64,000 nucleotides of DNA from an uncultured Acidiphilium sp. (GTDB lineage Bacteria > Bacillota > Clostridia > Christensenellales > Borkfalkiaceae). The notes beneath the pieces were generated by a model that was given only the letters and a program-made list of their open reading frames with translations, searched no databases and was not told the origin of the DNA. The stretch's first letter is position 1, and every line of letters starts with the position of its first letter. The DNA lies in the NCBI GenBank assembly GCA_902495325.1, contig CABUWK010000004.1, forward strand, positions 23,003 to 87,002, written 5' to 3'. A program made the translations under genes and the position numbers. Positions 34,995 through 44,157 of the stretch are shown here, in pieces.

Positions 34995-35674
34995 AAGCGT
35001 ATTTTTATAACCTGGAATTTTTCCCGGAATTCGATTTCGGCGAAAACGGCATTCTTGCCGTCGAAACGAATCATTTTCGTTTCTTCCGGGATCTCGCGGG
35101 AGATCTGAAAGGAATTTCGGAAGAATGTAAGGAGGTCGCGTTTTACGAAAAAGAGAAACGCCTTTTGTTAGAGAAAGACTATTTTCTGTTTATCGATTAT
35201 TACGATTCTGAAACGATCGGAAAGACGCTGAACGGAAAGGTCCTGAAAAAAATTTCCGCCGGGCTCGAAGAAGATCCGGCAGAGCATCTGAAATTTTCTT
35301 CTCTTCTTTCCGGGCTGTATTCTTTTGTCCTTTCCCGCCTTGACGATGAGGAAATTTCTTTTGACAGCGAAGGGGAACGTTCCTTCGAAGAAGTTTTAAA
35401 ACTGTTTTCCGTTGCCGTTTCTCAACCGCGCGAAGATATTTTCGGAAAGATCCTCAACGTGATCGAAGTGGCGGGCAAACTGAACGTTGTGAAATTCCTG
35501 GCGTTTATCAATGCGAAATCGTTTTTCTCCGAAAACGAGCTGACGGAAATTATGAAAATGGCGGCATATCGCAATGTAAAATTGTTCTTTCTCGACAAAG
35601 GAATTACCGAAAAAAAGATTTTTGGTGAAAAACTGTTGTGTGTTGACGAAAGTTTTTTCGAAAAAGTATTGTAA
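34991..35674 (+). CDS. csn2: CRISPR-associated protein Csn2
   Basis: A 227-residue protein in the csn2 position of a type II-A locus, overlapping cas2 by four bases. Its length fits the short Csn2 form. Features of the family are visible: an N-terminal LEFFPEFDFGENGILAVET strand region, a FLFIDYYD strand corresponding to the nucleotide-binding-like core, and the C-terminal AYRNVKLFFLDKG segment. Csn2 forms a DNA-encircling tetramer needed for spacer acquisition. Identification rests on position and pattern; similarity to any one named family is moderate. Confidence 0.85.
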   Translation: MKAYFYNLEFFPEFDFGENGILAVETNHFRFFRDLAGDLKGISEECKEVAFYEKEKRLLLEKDYFLFIDYYDSETIGKTLNGKVLKKISAGLEEDPAEHLKFSSLLSGLYSFVLSRLDDEEISFDSEGERSFEEVLKLFSVAVSQPREDIFGKILNVIEVAGKLNVVKFLAFINAKSFFSENELTEIMKMAAYRNVKLFFLDKGITEKKIFGEKLLCVDESFFEKVL

Positions 35675-35699
35675 AACAGGGCAAATCGGGAGAAAAACC

Positions 35700-35819
35700 T
35701 TGTTTTTTCCGAAAATTTATGATAAGATATTAATGGTTTCCGCGTATCATGCGGAAAACGGAAATAGCATTTGAATTGCCGGAATTGCTGCATTCTGCGC
35801 CCGGAATCTCTGATTTGAG
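35700..35819 (+). promoter_or_regulatory. CRISPR leader with promoter
   Basis: TTGTTT (35700-35705), 17 bp and TAAGAT (35723-35728) lie about 90 bp before the first repeat and read into the array. The final bases before the first repeat are ATTTGAG; in type II-A systems the leader end guides integration of new spacers. Confidence 0.7.
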
Positions 35820-36713
35820 GTTTTAGGACTATGTAATTTAAAATGCTTCTTTCACAGTCTGCGCTTGATAGATTATTACAAATCAGTTTTAGGACTATGT
35901 AATTTAAAATGCTTCTTTCACTTACGACATTACCTGCATACTACTGGTCTTGTTTTAGGACTATGTAATTTAAAATGCTTCTTTCACTTCGGCGCGAATG
36001 CTCCTGATGCTTCCTTAGTTTTAGGACTATGTAATTTAAAATGCTTCTTTCACCTGCTTCTCCCGAGGTCTCCCAACGCGGACGTTTTAGGACTATGTAA
36101 TTTAAAATGCTTCTTTCACTGACGAAGTGGAACAGGCTCTCCAAGTTGGGTTTTAGGACTATGTAATTTAAAATGCTTCTTTCACTCAAAGAGGATTGTG
36201 ACATGTCTTATATAAGTTTTAGGACTATGTAATTTAAAATGCTTCTTTCACTTTCTTCGCCTGTTTCTTTATCTCGAGCTGGTTTTAGGACTATGTAATT
36301 TAAAATGCTTCTTTCACAAAAACCTTATTTTTTGGCTGACTGATCATGTTTTAGGACTATGTAATTTAAAATGCTTCTTTCACAGCGTGATCGATTTGTT
36401 TCGGCTATGGCGGGTTTTAGGACTATGTAATTTAAAATGCTTCTTTCACAATGCGACACTCCGTGCATTTTCCGCAGGGGTTTTAGGACTATGTAATTTA
36501 AAATGCTTCTTTCACCCCCGTTATCGTGCAAATCTGCGAGCCGTTGTTTTAGGACTATGTAATTTAAAATGCTTCTTTCACTTGAGTTCACGAGGTTTTC
36601 TCGGTGGCTATGTTTTAGGACTATGTAATTTAAAATGCTTCTTTCACCAACAATGGAGTATTGGACGGGACTTGTTTGTTTTAGGACTATGTAATTTAAA
36701 ATGCTTCTTTCAC
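35820..36713 (+). CRISPR. CRISPR array, 14 repeats and 13 spacers
   Basis: The 36-bp repeat begins GTTTTAGGACTATG and ends GCTTCTTTCAC. Repeats start every 66 bp from 35820 to 36678, so every spacer is exactly 30 bp. All 14 copies are identical, including the last one, which in many arrays is degenerate. The GTTTTAG start, the position downstream of csn2 and the leader promoter show that crRNAs are transcribed on the plus strand. The anti-repeat is in the tracrRNA at 29257-29285. I saw no spacer matching the rest of the window. Short open frames across the array are artefacts of the 66-bp period. Confidence 0.98.
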
Positions 36714-36721
36714 AAAAAAAT

Positions 36722-36762
36722 AAACGCGGGGCTTTTTCGGTAAGAAAGCCGCCGCGTTTTTC
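36722..36762. terminator. Terminator after the CRISPR array
   Basis: AAACGCGG and GGCTTT pair with AAAGCC and CCGCGTTT, followed by T residues. It can also serve queT on the opposite strand. Confidence 0.8.
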
Positions 36763-36812
36763 TGTTTTTCATTTTTGCATTGTCTGCCGCAGGCAGGCGC
36801 CGGGGTAACGGA

Positions 36813-37322
36813 TCATAAAAAACCGGCGGTGTTTTTTTTGCGGAACATGCGGATCAGGTGGTAAAGCAACATTCCGAAGGGAATGATGACAAGGGCTTCG
36901 CCGCCGGCAATCAGGGCAAATTGCACCCAATAGGTATATTCGGCGATCCCGCACAGGATCAGCACCACGGGAATGATCGCCGCGTTGAACAGCACGGGGG
37001 GAAGACTGCCGAACAAAGGCTTTAAGATCTTTCCGTCTTTTTTCATCGCTTTTCCGATCAGATAAGTTGCCGTTGCCGCGAGAAGTGTGGCAAGAGATCC
37101 GAGAAGGATATCGTAAATTCCCCCTCCGAAAATGTTGGCGATGATACACCCTATGAAAAGGGCGGGAATCGCTTCGGCGTAAAACAAGGGAAGGATGCAA
37201 AGGCATTCCGAAATTCTTGCCTGAATCGGACCGTAGCCGATCGGCTGAAACGCCAAGGTGAGCGATACGTACAGACAGGCGATAATGCCTGCCCGCGCGA
37301 TTTTTGTAGAGCGGGAAACCAT
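36813..37322 (-). CDS. queT: Queuosine-precursor transporter subunit QueT
   Basis: A 169-residue membrane protein of the QueT family, the substrate-binding S component of an energy-coupling-factor transporter for queuosine precursors. Five or six hydrophobic helices are visible. IQARISECLCILPLF near residue 33 carries the family's Q-x-R-x-S-E motif. The shared ECF ATPase and T subunits are not in the window. A candidate preQ1-type pseudoknot sits in its leader. Confidence 0.88.
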   Translation of the reverse strand: MVSRSTKIARAGIIACLYVSLTLAFQPIGYGPIQARISECLCILPLFYAEAIPALFIGCIIANIFGGGIYDILLGSLATLLAATATYLIGKAMKKDGKILKPLFGSLPPVLFNAAIIPVVLILCGIAEYTYWVQFALIAGGEALVIIPFGMLLYHLIRMFRKKNTAGFL

Positions 37323-37328
37323 ATTCAG

Positions 37329-37376
37329 TTACCTCGGTTTTTTTATTCGGAAGTGTTTACCGAAAACCTTCCGTAG
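37329..37376 (-). promoter_or_regulatory. Candidate preQ1-I-like riboswitch upstream of queT
   Basis: On the minus strand a CGGAAG/CTTCCG stem (37368-37373 with 37348-37353) encloses GTTTTCGGTAAACA. An A-rich tail then ends in ACCGAGG, whose ACCG can pair with CGGT of the loop. This is an H-type pseudoknot like preQ1 class I riboswitches, and the pairing would bury the GAGG ribosome-binding site of queT. The invariant ligand-contacting cytosine is not clearly placed, so this is a candidate. Confidence 0.5.
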
Positions 37377-37443
37377 CATTTATTCTACAACATTTTCTTC
37401 GGGAAAGCAAGCGAAACGTTGCGGCAAAAGAATTTTTTCCGAA

Positions 37444-37474
37444 AAAGCCCGCAGGGATCGACCCTGCGGGCTTA
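37444..37474 (-). terminator. Terminator of the DUF378 gene
   Basis: AAGCCCGCAGGG pairs with CCCTGCGGGCTT; on the minus strand it is followed by TTTTTC. Confidence 0.8.
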
Positions 37475-37480
37475 TGTTTG

Positions 37481-37693
37481 TTATGCCGCTATTTTCTGAA
37501 ACGGTTTGTAAACAAAAGCGATAAAGATCATCCAGAGTGCGGAAACGCCGACGAGGGAATAAACGATCCTCGTTAAAACGGACATCGTTCCGAACAGAAA
37601 AGCCACGAGATCGAATGCGAAAATGCCGATTAGAAGCCAGTTCAGCGCACCGACGATCGTAAGGATAAATGCGATAAGCGTTGTGATTTTCAC
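37481..37693 (-). CDS. DUF378-family small membrane protein
   Basis: A 70-residue protein with two membrane helices. IVGALNWLLIGIFAFDLVAFLFG and IVYSLVGVSALWMIFI match DUF378, a family of unknown function common in Firmicutes. GGAGGTATCATCGTG precedes the ATG. A single-gene unit with its own terminator. Confidence 0.85.
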   Translation of the reverse strand: MKITTLIAFILTIVGALNWLLIGIFAFDLVAFLFGTMSVLTRIVYSLVGVSALWMIFIAFVYKPFQKIAA

Positions 37694-37803
37694 GATGATA
37701 CCTCCGCTTAAAGGATGTGCGCAACAAACGCGTTTTATGCGTAAAAAGGCTTCGCCCGGAGAGGTTGTCTGCCGAAACGGGAAAAAGGGAAAAACGGAAA
37801 AGA

Positions 37804-37840
37804 AAAACGCGGAAACTCCCGAAGGAAATTTCCGCGTTTG
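37804..37840 (-). terminator. Terminator after the cvpA-like gene
   Basis: AAACGCGGAAA pairs with TTTCCGCGTTT around an 11-14 base loop, just past the stop codon of the minus-strand gene. Confidence 0.7.
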
Positions 37841-37855
37841 TTGTTTGCCTTTTTG

Positions 37856-38497
37856 TTATGCCGCCGGAACGATACCTTTCAGGAAATCGAAAATTTCCTT
37901 GAAATAGGTTTTGATCTTATCCAGGTTGGCAACAATATACTTGTTGACAAGACAGCCGTCTTTTTCTACCTGCGTTTTAAGGAACGTGTCCAGGAAAGGA
38001 GCTTTGTCTCTCAGTGCGGTGATGATCAGCATAACGATCGTTACGATGAGAAGGACCCAGAAAAATCCGAGTGCCACACCGAGAATCCTGTCGATCACGT
38101 TGATCACGGGAAGAGAAACGATACATTCGAGAATGCGTTTCACGATTTTGAACAGAATACCCGCAATGATCGCGATCAGGATAAACAAAACGATCTTGAA
38201 TATGTATTCTGACAAAAGCGCACCCTGCGTTTTGTTCGCCGCTGCCGCGGTGGATTCCAAAAACGAAAGATTAACGTTTCCCAACGCTTTCCCCAACGAG
38301 TCGACCCAGGAAGAGAAGAAGCCCGCTTTTTCGTAAAGAAGATCGTAAATCGGTTTCAGAAGGAAGAAACCTGCGATGATCGCGAAAAAGAAAGACAAGA
38401 TCCAGAGAATCTGCCGGGCGAAACCTTTAACCACCCCGTAAATTCCGAACACAAGTAATAACACGGCGACAACGATATCGATAATTGCGAAACTCAT
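37856..38497 (-). CDS. CvpA-family membrane protein
   Basis: A 213-residue protein with four hydrophobic helices. IIDIVVAVLLLVFGIYGVVKGFARQI at the N-terminus and INVIDRILGVALGFFWVLLI in the third helix match the CvpA/colicin V production family, whose role is linked to envelope homeostasis but is not defined biochemically. The central insertion (residues 65-100) is typical of Firmicute members. Confidence 0.85.
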   Translation of the reverse strand: MSFAIIDIVVAVLLLVFGIYGVVKGFARQILWILSFFFAIIAGFFLLKPIYDLLYEKAGFFSSWVDSLGKALGNVNLSFLESTAAAANKTQGALLSEYIFKIVLFILIAIIAGILFKIVKRILECIVSLPVINVIDRILGVALGFFWVLLIVTIVMLIITALRDKAPFLDTFLKTQVEKDGCLVNKYIVANLDKIKTYFKEIFDFLKGIVPAA

Positions 38498-38590
38498 ATG
38501 AACCTCCGATTATTCTTAGTATTATTTTATCACAAGCAAAGGTCTTTTGCAACTGTTTTTTCACAAAATGATGACAAAGGAATCAAAAAA

Positions 38591-39172
38591 TTGAAAAATT
38601 TCATTTTCGTACCCGATTTTCCGGGTGAAAAACAGAATAAAGAAGGGATCGTGCGGGCATTGTACTCCGTTTTAGGCGGGGAGATCCCCGTGTTTGCCTG
38701 CATCGGCACGGATGCCGTTGCGGGGGACAGTATTGGTCCGCTGACGGGCAGCCTGCTGAAAAAGAAGCTTCGCGGGGCTTCTTATGTGTACGGCACGCTC
38801 GATCATCCGATCACGGCTAAGGATTCCGACGCTCTTTCCGTTTTTCTGAATCATGTGCACCCGTATGCGAAAGTTCTTGCCATAGACGCCGCGCTCGGCG
38901 AACGCTCGGAAATCGGAAAGATCCGCCTGACCGATCGTCCGCTGTTTCCCGGATTGGGCGTCAGTAAAAACCTGATGCCGGTAGGGTGCGCGAGCCTGAT
39001 TGCCGTGATGGAAGAAAAGAGGGCGAACGGAAGTTCTTTTCTGCGACTCGTGCGTTTTTCCAGGGTGTATGCCGTTGCGGAGTTCCTCTCCGGCGCTCTG
39101 TCCGCCTATGTGGAATCCGTTTTGTCCGGTCGCGTAATGTACCGTCCGGAAATAAAACAAACCATAGTCTGA
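38591..39172 (+). CDS. Spore-associated YyaC-like protein
   Basis: About 193 residues from the TTG at 38591, with AAGGA 10 bp upstream; an upstream ATG at 38498 would add residues unlike the family. CIGTDAVAGDSIGPLTGSLL, VYGTLDHPITAKD, AIDAALGE and FPGLGVSKNLMPVGCASLI are the conserved blocks of the YyaC family, related to the GPR spore protease. It suggests that the organism forms endospores or descends from spore formers. Confidence 0.8.
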   Translation: MKNFIFVPDFPGEKQNKEGIVRALYSVLGGEIPVFACIGTDAVAGDSIGPLTGSLLKKKLRGASYVYGTLDHPITAKDSDALSVFLNHVHPYAKVLAIDAALGERSEIGKIRLTDRPLFPGLGVSKNLMPVGCASLIAVMEEKRANGSSFLRLVRFSRVYAVAEFLSGALSAYVESVLSGRVMYRPEIKQTIV

Positions 39173-39390
39173 CGGCACCTTTCCGGTAATGCCGCGATCA
39201 GGCGGGAATTTGCCGGAGGGTACGGGAATCGCGGCAACCTGACAGGGGTTATTATCCCTGCCGGAAAGGCAATGGCGCGATCCGGTACGGCTGATGTTTA
39301 TGATTGGTAAAAATGCCGCTTTATCGACCTATAGGAACGTTTTTAATCCGAAGGTATATATTTTCCGGTGATCAAAGAGGAAGGACAGCT
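39173..39390. other. Gene-free interval
   Basis: Holds a small CAGGG/CCCTG hairpin near 39240 and one copy of the TTWATCGNNYTATAG motif at 39320-39334. I see no gene. Confidence 0.5.
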
Positions 39391-39399
39391 CCCTCGTAA

Positions 39400-39790
39400 G
39401 TCGGCTTTTGAGATCCTTCGCGGGTAGATTCTTCCTGTCGGGTCAGGATGACAAAAGCCAACGGGAGATTCTCGTCCCGGTTCGGAATAATAAATTTATA
39501 ATATATGTCTTCGTCATTCTGATCCTGCCTCTTGCCCTGCTCGTGAAGAATCTGAAGACATATATTTTATCGGTAATCAAAGAGGATGGGTAGCGCCCTC
39601 GTAAGTCAGAGTCGGCTTTTGCGATCCTTTGCGGGTAGGCTTTCCTGGTCGGCTCAGGATGACAAAAGCCGGCAGACGTTTTAGCTTGGTTCGGGATGAC
39701 AAAAGCTAACGGGAGATTTTTAGCTTGGCTCGGGATGACAAAAGCCGACAGGTGTTTTGGTCTGATTCAGAGTGATAAAATGCTAAACCC
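39400..39790. repeat. Dispersed REP-like repeats, cluster B
   Basis: At least five copies, some inverted, of the theme GATCCTTCGCGGGTA...TCAGGATGACAAAAGC. Short open frames here consist of repeat sequence. A motif copy (CTATAAGGCGATAAAC) follows at 39794-39809. Confidence 0.65.
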
Positions 39791-39888
39791 GGTCTATAAG
39801 GCGATAAACGCGCAATTGAAAACGGACGGAAACAAAGCGTTTCTGTCCGTTTTTCTTTCATCCGGATGTGTTGCACCGGCTTGCCGTT

Positions 39889-42573
39889 TTATTTTCCGCA
39901 GCAGTTTTTGAATTTTTTGCCGCTGCCGCACGGGCAGGGATCGTTTCTTCCGATCGTCTGCGTGGATACGATCGGTCCCGAAGACGACGCGTCGCGGCTT
40001 CCGCCTGTTTCCACAAGATCTTTCTGTTCTTCTTTCTGCGGAACTTTTCTGATTTCCGATTTCAGAAGAATGTTCGTAACGTCGTTCTGGATGCTTTCCG
40101 TCATTTCTTCGAACATTTCGAGCCCTTCTTTCTTGTAGGCGATGACAGGGTCTTCGTTCGCATAGCCGCGGAGCGAAATACCTCTCTTTAAGCGATCCAT
40201 CGCGTCGATGTGGTCGATCCACTTCGTGTCGACGACTTTCAGGAAAACAAAACGTTCGAATTCGTTGAAATCGATGCCGTCTTCCCGGTATGCGGCGATT
40301 TTTTCCTCATAACAGGAAATCACTTTCGCGACCGTTTCTTTTACGATATAGTCGTAATCCCATTTCGACAGGATCTCGTCGGTGATATAAGCGGTTTCCG
40401 CAGGCAGCGCTTTCTCTTCGAGCGCGCGGTTCAGTTTGTCTTTATCCCAGCTCGAGGGTTCCTGACCTTTGTTTACATTGGAGTTGATGATGTCCGTCAC
40501 ATAGTCCGGGATCAGGTTCAGCACGTCCTGATGAACGTTTTCGCCGCGAAGGACTTTCATTCTCTCTTCGTACATGACTTTACGCTGGGTATTCATCACG
40601 TCGTCGTACTGAATGATATGTTTACGGATACCGAAGTTCTTGCCTTCGATCGTTCTCTGCGCGTTTTCGATGGAGCGGGAAAGCATTTTCGACTGCAAGG
40701 GGGTATCTTCGTCCACCTTGAAGGCGTTGTAAATTCCCTGAAGGCGTTCGCCGCCGAACCGTTTGGCGAGATCGTCTTCCAGCGAGATGAAGAAGAGGGA
40801 AGAGCCGGGGTCTCCCTGACGACCGGCACGACCGCGGAGCTGGTTGTCGATACGGCGGGATTCGTGGCGTTCGGTGCCGATGATGTGCAGACCGCCGAGC
40901 GCAATGACTTCTTCTTTTTCCTTGTCGGTCACTTCGCTGTGTTTCTTTAAAAGCTCGCGGTAGCGGTCGCGCACGGTTTTTACTTCGTCGGAAACGTTCT
41001 GCACGTAAGAAGTTGCCGTTTCGATCGTATCGTCGTCGACGCCTTCGTTTTTCAGATCCTGTTTCGCAAGATACTCGGGGTTGCCGCCGAGCAGGATATC
41101 CGTTCCGCGCCCCGCCATGTTCGTGGCGATGGTCACGGCGCCGAGTTTGCCCGCCTGTGCGATGATTTCCGCTTCGCGTTTATGGTTCTTTGCGTTTAAG
41201 ATATTGTGTTTGATCCTGTTTTTAAGCAGCCAGCGGGAGATCTCTTCCGATTTTTCCACGGTTACGGTGCCGACGAGAACGGGTTGTCCTTTTTCGTGGC
41301 GCTCGATGATCTCTTTGATGATGGCGCGCGTTTTTCCCGCGGCGGTGGAATAGATCACGTCGGGCAGATCTTTTCTCTGTACGGGTTTATTGGTCGGGAT
41401 CTCGAGAACGTCGAGCCCGTAAATGGTGCGGAATTCTTCTTCTTCCGTCTTCGCGGTACCCGTCATACCGGAAAGTTTATTGTAAAGGCGGAAGTAGTTC
41501 TGGAAAGTGATGGTCGCATACGTTTTATTTTCGTTGCGGACGGTCACGTTTTCCTTCGCTTCGATCGCCTGGTGAAGCCCTTCGGAATATCTTCTGCCGA
41601 TCATGAGACGACCGGTGAATTCGTCCACGATGACGATCTCGCCGTCGCTGACGATATAGTCGCTGTCTCTCTTGAAGATATAGTGCGCTTTCAAAGCTTG
41701 CTGAATGTGGTGGTTGAGGTCGGCGTTTTCGATGTCGGCAAGGTTCTGCACGTTGAAGAACCTTTCCGCTTTCGCCGCGCCCTGTTCGGTGATCTGTACC
41801 GATTTTTCCTGAATGTCTACGGTGAAATCTTCGTCGAGCTTCAGCGTCTTGACGAAACGGTTGCAGTCGAGATACAGGGTGGAAGATTTTTCGCCCTTGC
41901 CGGAAATGATGAGCGGCGTTCTCGCTTCGTCGATCAGGATGGAGTCCACTTCGTCGACGATGGCGAAGTTCAGCCCTCTCTGGACCATGTCCGCAAGGCG
42001 GGTTTTCAGATTGTCTCTTAAGTAGTCGAACCCGAACTCGTTGTTCGTGCCGTACGTGATGTCGCAGGCATAAGCGGCGCGTTTCTGATCGTCCGTCATG
42101 TCGTGAACGTTTACGCCGACGGTAAGCCCGAGGAATCTGTGGACTTTGCCCATCCATTCCGCGTCACGTTTGGCAAGATAATCGTTTACGGTGACGATGT
42201 GCACGCCCTTTCCGGACAGCGCGTTAAGATAGGCGGGCAGGGTTGCCATCAGCGTTTTGCCTTCGCCCGTTTTCAATTCCGCGACGCGCCCCTGGTGCAC
42301 GCAGATACCGCCCATCAGCTGAACGAGATAGTGCCGCATGTTCAGCACGCGGAAAGAAGCTTCTCTCACGACGGCAAAAGCGTCGTTCAGAATATCTTCG
42401 AGGGTCTCTCCCTTGGCAAGGCGATCTTTCAGGATCGCGGTCTGCCCTTTCAGTTCCTCGTCGGTCATCTTCTCGTACTTGGGAGAAAGCGCCATGATCT
42501 TTTCCGCCTGACTGCGGATCCGTTTTAAACTGATTCTCGAATCGGTACTTAAAATATACCTGATAAGTCCCAT
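39889..42573 (-). CDS. secA: Preprotein translocase ATPase SecA
   Basis: The motor that drives proteins through SecYEG. It has 894 residues from ATG 42573 (MGLIRYILSTDSR), preceded by GGAG; an upstream in-frame start would add 22 residues unlike SecA. Walker A is in AELKTGEGKTLMATL, the DEAD-type box in IVDEVDSILIDEARTPL, and the second helicase half has TNMAGRGTDI and GRAGRQGDPGS. The C-terminal SEC-C zinc motif is intact (DPCPCGSGKKFKNCCGK). It is followed by the repeat field and preceded by its own promoter. Confidence 0.97.
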   Translation of the reverse strand: MGLIRYILSTDSRISLKRIRSQAEKIMALSPKYEKMTDEELKGQTAILKDRLAKGETLEDILNDAFAVVREASFRVLNMRHYLVQLMGGICVHQGRVAELKTGEGKTLMATLPAYLNALSGKGVHIVTVNDYLAKRDAEWMGKVHRFLGLTVGVNVHDMTDDQKRAAYACDITYGTNNEFGFDYLRDNLKTRLADMVQRGLNFAIVDEVDSILIDEARTPLIISGKGEKSSTLYLDCNRFVKTLKLDEDFTVDIQEKSVQITEQGAAKAERFFNVQNLADIENADLNHHIQQALKAHYIFKRDSDYIVSDGEIVIVDEFTGRLMIGRRYSEGLHQAIEAKENVTVRNENKTYATITFQNYFRLYNKLSGMTGTAKTEEEEFRTIYGLDVLEIPTNKPVQRKDLPDVIYSTAAGKTRAIIKEIIERHEKGQPVLVGTVTVEKSEEISRWLLKNRIKHNILNAKNHKREAEIIAQAGKLGAVTIATNMAGRGTDILLGGNPEYLAKQDLKNEGVDDDTIETATSYVQNVSDEVKTVRDRYRELLKKHSEVTDKEKEEVIALGGLHIIGTERHESRRIDNQLRGRAGRQGDPGSSLFFISLEDDLAKRFGGERLQGIYNAFKVDEDTPLQSKMLSRSIENAQRTIEGKNFGIRKHIIQYDDVMNTQRKVMYEERMKVLRGENVHQDVLNLIPDYVTDIINSNVNKGQEPSSWDKDKLNRALEEKALPAETAYITDEILSKWDYDYIVKETVAKVISCYEEKIAAYREDGIDFNEFERFVFLKVVDTKWIDHIDAMDRLKRGISLRGYANEDPVIAYKKEGLEMFEEMTESIQNDVTNILLKSEIRKVPQKEEQKDLVETGGSRDASSSGPIVSTQTIGRNDPCPCGSGKKFKNCCGK

Positions 42574-42657
42574 AAACACAACTCCGTGGCAGTTCGGGGT
42601 AAGGGCGTTTTTCCTGTAAGAACGCGCCTGTTCCGCCAAACTGAAATTCTGATTTAT

Positions 42658-42686
42658 ATTTTACTATATTTATGGGTAATTTACAA
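42658..42686 (-). promoter_or_regulatory. Promoter of secA
   Basis: On the minus strand TTGTAA (42681-42686), 17 bp and TAAAAT (42658-42663), with a leader of about 80 nt. Confidence 0.6.
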
Positions 42687-42838
42687 TGCTTTCTGTGTGA
42701 TATTTCGGTAAAATAATTGGAAAAATACCCCGTTTGGGTCCGTCGTTCCGGGATTTTCTCCGTTTTTCGCCCGGAAAGTCCGTGCGTTTGTCTTTTTCTT
42801 GCGGAAGAAAACGGTTTCCGCGGGAAACGAAACGCGGA

Positions 42839-42878
42839 AAAGAAACCTTTAAGGTGATCGGGGATGACGAATTAAGCC
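42839..42878 (+). repeat. Solo end of the cas1-type element
   Basis: AAAAGAAACCTTTAAGGTGA...GATGACGAATTAAGCC matches the right 40 bp of the cas1 element with a few changes and is followed by TA. No matching left end is seen nearby. Confidence 0.65.
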
Positions 42879-42917
42879 TATGCGCATAAAAAGCGAAAAA
42901 CGCGGCACGCTTACGGT

Positions 42918-43040
42918 ATGGATCAGAACAGACTGGCGGAACTGAGAAAAGAACTCGGAAACGCCCTTCCGTCCGAGGTCGGGAATTACCTCGAAGAAGT
43001 TTTTCTCGTGTTGCGGATGCGGGACGAGCGCAAGAAATAA
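42918..43040 (+). CDS. Possible 40-residue protein
   Basis: An ATG at 42918 opens MDQNRLAELRKELGNALPSE and runs to TAA at 43038, with balanced charged and hydrophobic helix-forming residues and a hairpin terminator directly after. No good ribosome-binding site is visible. I do not recognise the sequence. It lies between a right and a left end of the cas1-type element. Confidence 0.3.
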   Translation: MDQNRLAELRKELGNALPSEVGNYLEEVFLVLRMRDERKK

Positions 43041-43041
43041 A

Positions 43042-43076
43042 AAATCCCCGGGGAAGATCCGTCTTCTCCGGGGTTG
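43042..43076 (+). terminator. Hairpin after the small open frame
   Basis: CCCCGG...GAAGA pairs with TCTTC...CCGGGG around TCCG, with a weak T-rich end. Confidence 0.55.
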
Positions 43077-43228
43077 TTCCTGCTGCCGCCGAAGATCTCG
43101 GCGGCTTGCAAAAAATGCCGTTAATCGCACTATAGACCGCTTTATTTTTTCGCCCTCGGAAAGGGTATTTGGCGGAATTTTTGAAAAAATACGCCGTTAA
43201 TCGTGCTATAGCGTGATATTTTTCTTTA

Positions 43229-43254
43229 GGCTTAGCATTCGCCGTCACTGATTA
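43229..43254. repeat. Solo left-type end of the cas1-type element
   Basis: GGCTTAGCATTCGCCGTCAC and six more bases match the left terminus of the cas1 element and are preceded by TTTA. It lies 2 bp past the stop codon of the HAD gene; read on that gene's strand it is a right-type end. Confidence 0.65.
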
Positions 43255-43256
43255 CA

Positions 43257-44060
43257 TTACAAGCCGAATGCGCGGATCCCTTCCGCTACGCCGTTTTCTT
43301 CTTCCGTCGTGACGAAACCGGCAAGATCTTTCACTCCTTGCGGCGCATGTCCGATCGCCACGGAGTGCGCTGCGTAACGGAGCATGGGGGAATCGTTGAA
43401 ACTGTCGCCGAAGGCGTAGGTGTTTTCATGCGGGATGTGAAACCGTTCTTCCGCAAAGCGGATCATTCTGTCTTTTCCGAATCCGTGCACGAGACACTCG
43501 GTGTAAGCGGGAAAGTCGATCACGTCGAAATAACGGGAGAGCATTTTCTTTGCTTCCTGCGGGCAGGGGATCGCGTTTCCCGACGCGTCGAATCGTTTCA
43601 GAATGGAAAGCTTCGATGCGGGGCGTTCGGCGCGGTCGAGCATGTCCTTCCCTTCCACAAATTCCGCGTCTGCCATGCCGAGCTTTTTCCCGTTGATAAA
43701 GGAATCGCGGTAAGGGGATTGCAGATAATTTCTCTTTACCCCTTCGTAAACGGTGTCGAGCCCGAACCGTCCGGTAACCTCGACCGCAAGGGTGATCTCT
43801 TCTTCGGTGAGATCCCGGCGGAAAATAAATTCGCCGTTTTGCACCGCGACACATCCGCCGCAGAAAAGCGCGGTGAAGGGGATCTGTGCGATTTCCTTTT
43901 GCGGAAGGTTACCCGTCGCACGGCCGGTGTTCAGAAAAAGCATGATCCCTTTTTCCGCCAGACGGCGAAGTTCTTTCAAAGTTTCTTCTCCGTATCTGCC
44001 GAACCAGAGGGTGCCGTCAAAATCAAAAAACATTCCGATATTCTCTTTCATGATAAACAT
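43257..44060 (-). CDS. HAD-superfamily hydrolase, Cof type
   Basis: A 267-residue phosphatase. Motif I is FFDFDGTLWFG near residue 12, motif II LFLNTGRATG, the lysine lies in the SKLSILKR segment, and motif IV is YAFGDSFNDSPML. The C2B-type cap and NDSPML ending are typical of Cof/YcsE-like phosphatases acting on sugar phosphates, flavin or pyridoxal phosphates; the substrate is not predictable. ATG codons at 44060 and 44051 are both possible starts, and neither has a strong ribosome-binding site. Confidence 0.85.
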   Translation of the reverse strand: MFIMKENIGMFFDFDGTLWFGRYGEETLKELRRLAEKGIMLFLNTGRATGNLPQKEIAQIPFTALFCGGCVAVQNGEFIFRRDLTEEEITLAVEVTGRFGLDTVYEGVKRNYLQSPYRDSFINGKKLGMADAEFVEGKDMLDRAERPASKLSILKRFDASGNAIPCPQEAKKMLSRYFDVIDFPAYTECLVHGFGKDRMIRFAEERFHIPHENTYAFGDSFNDSPMLRYAAHSVAIGHAPQGVKDLAGFVTTEEENGVAEGIRAFGL

Positions 44061-44157
44061 ATCATATAAAATTATGCGGGAAATGTCAAACCGAAAGAGA
44101 GGAATAAAACTTTGCGAAAAGAAATAATAATTTTTTTAACTTTTTTCGAAAAACCTC

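Noticed and set aside
35865..36743. Open frames across the CRISPR array on both strands
   Set aside because: They arise because the 66-bp period is a multiple of three; the repeated peptide is the translated repeat.
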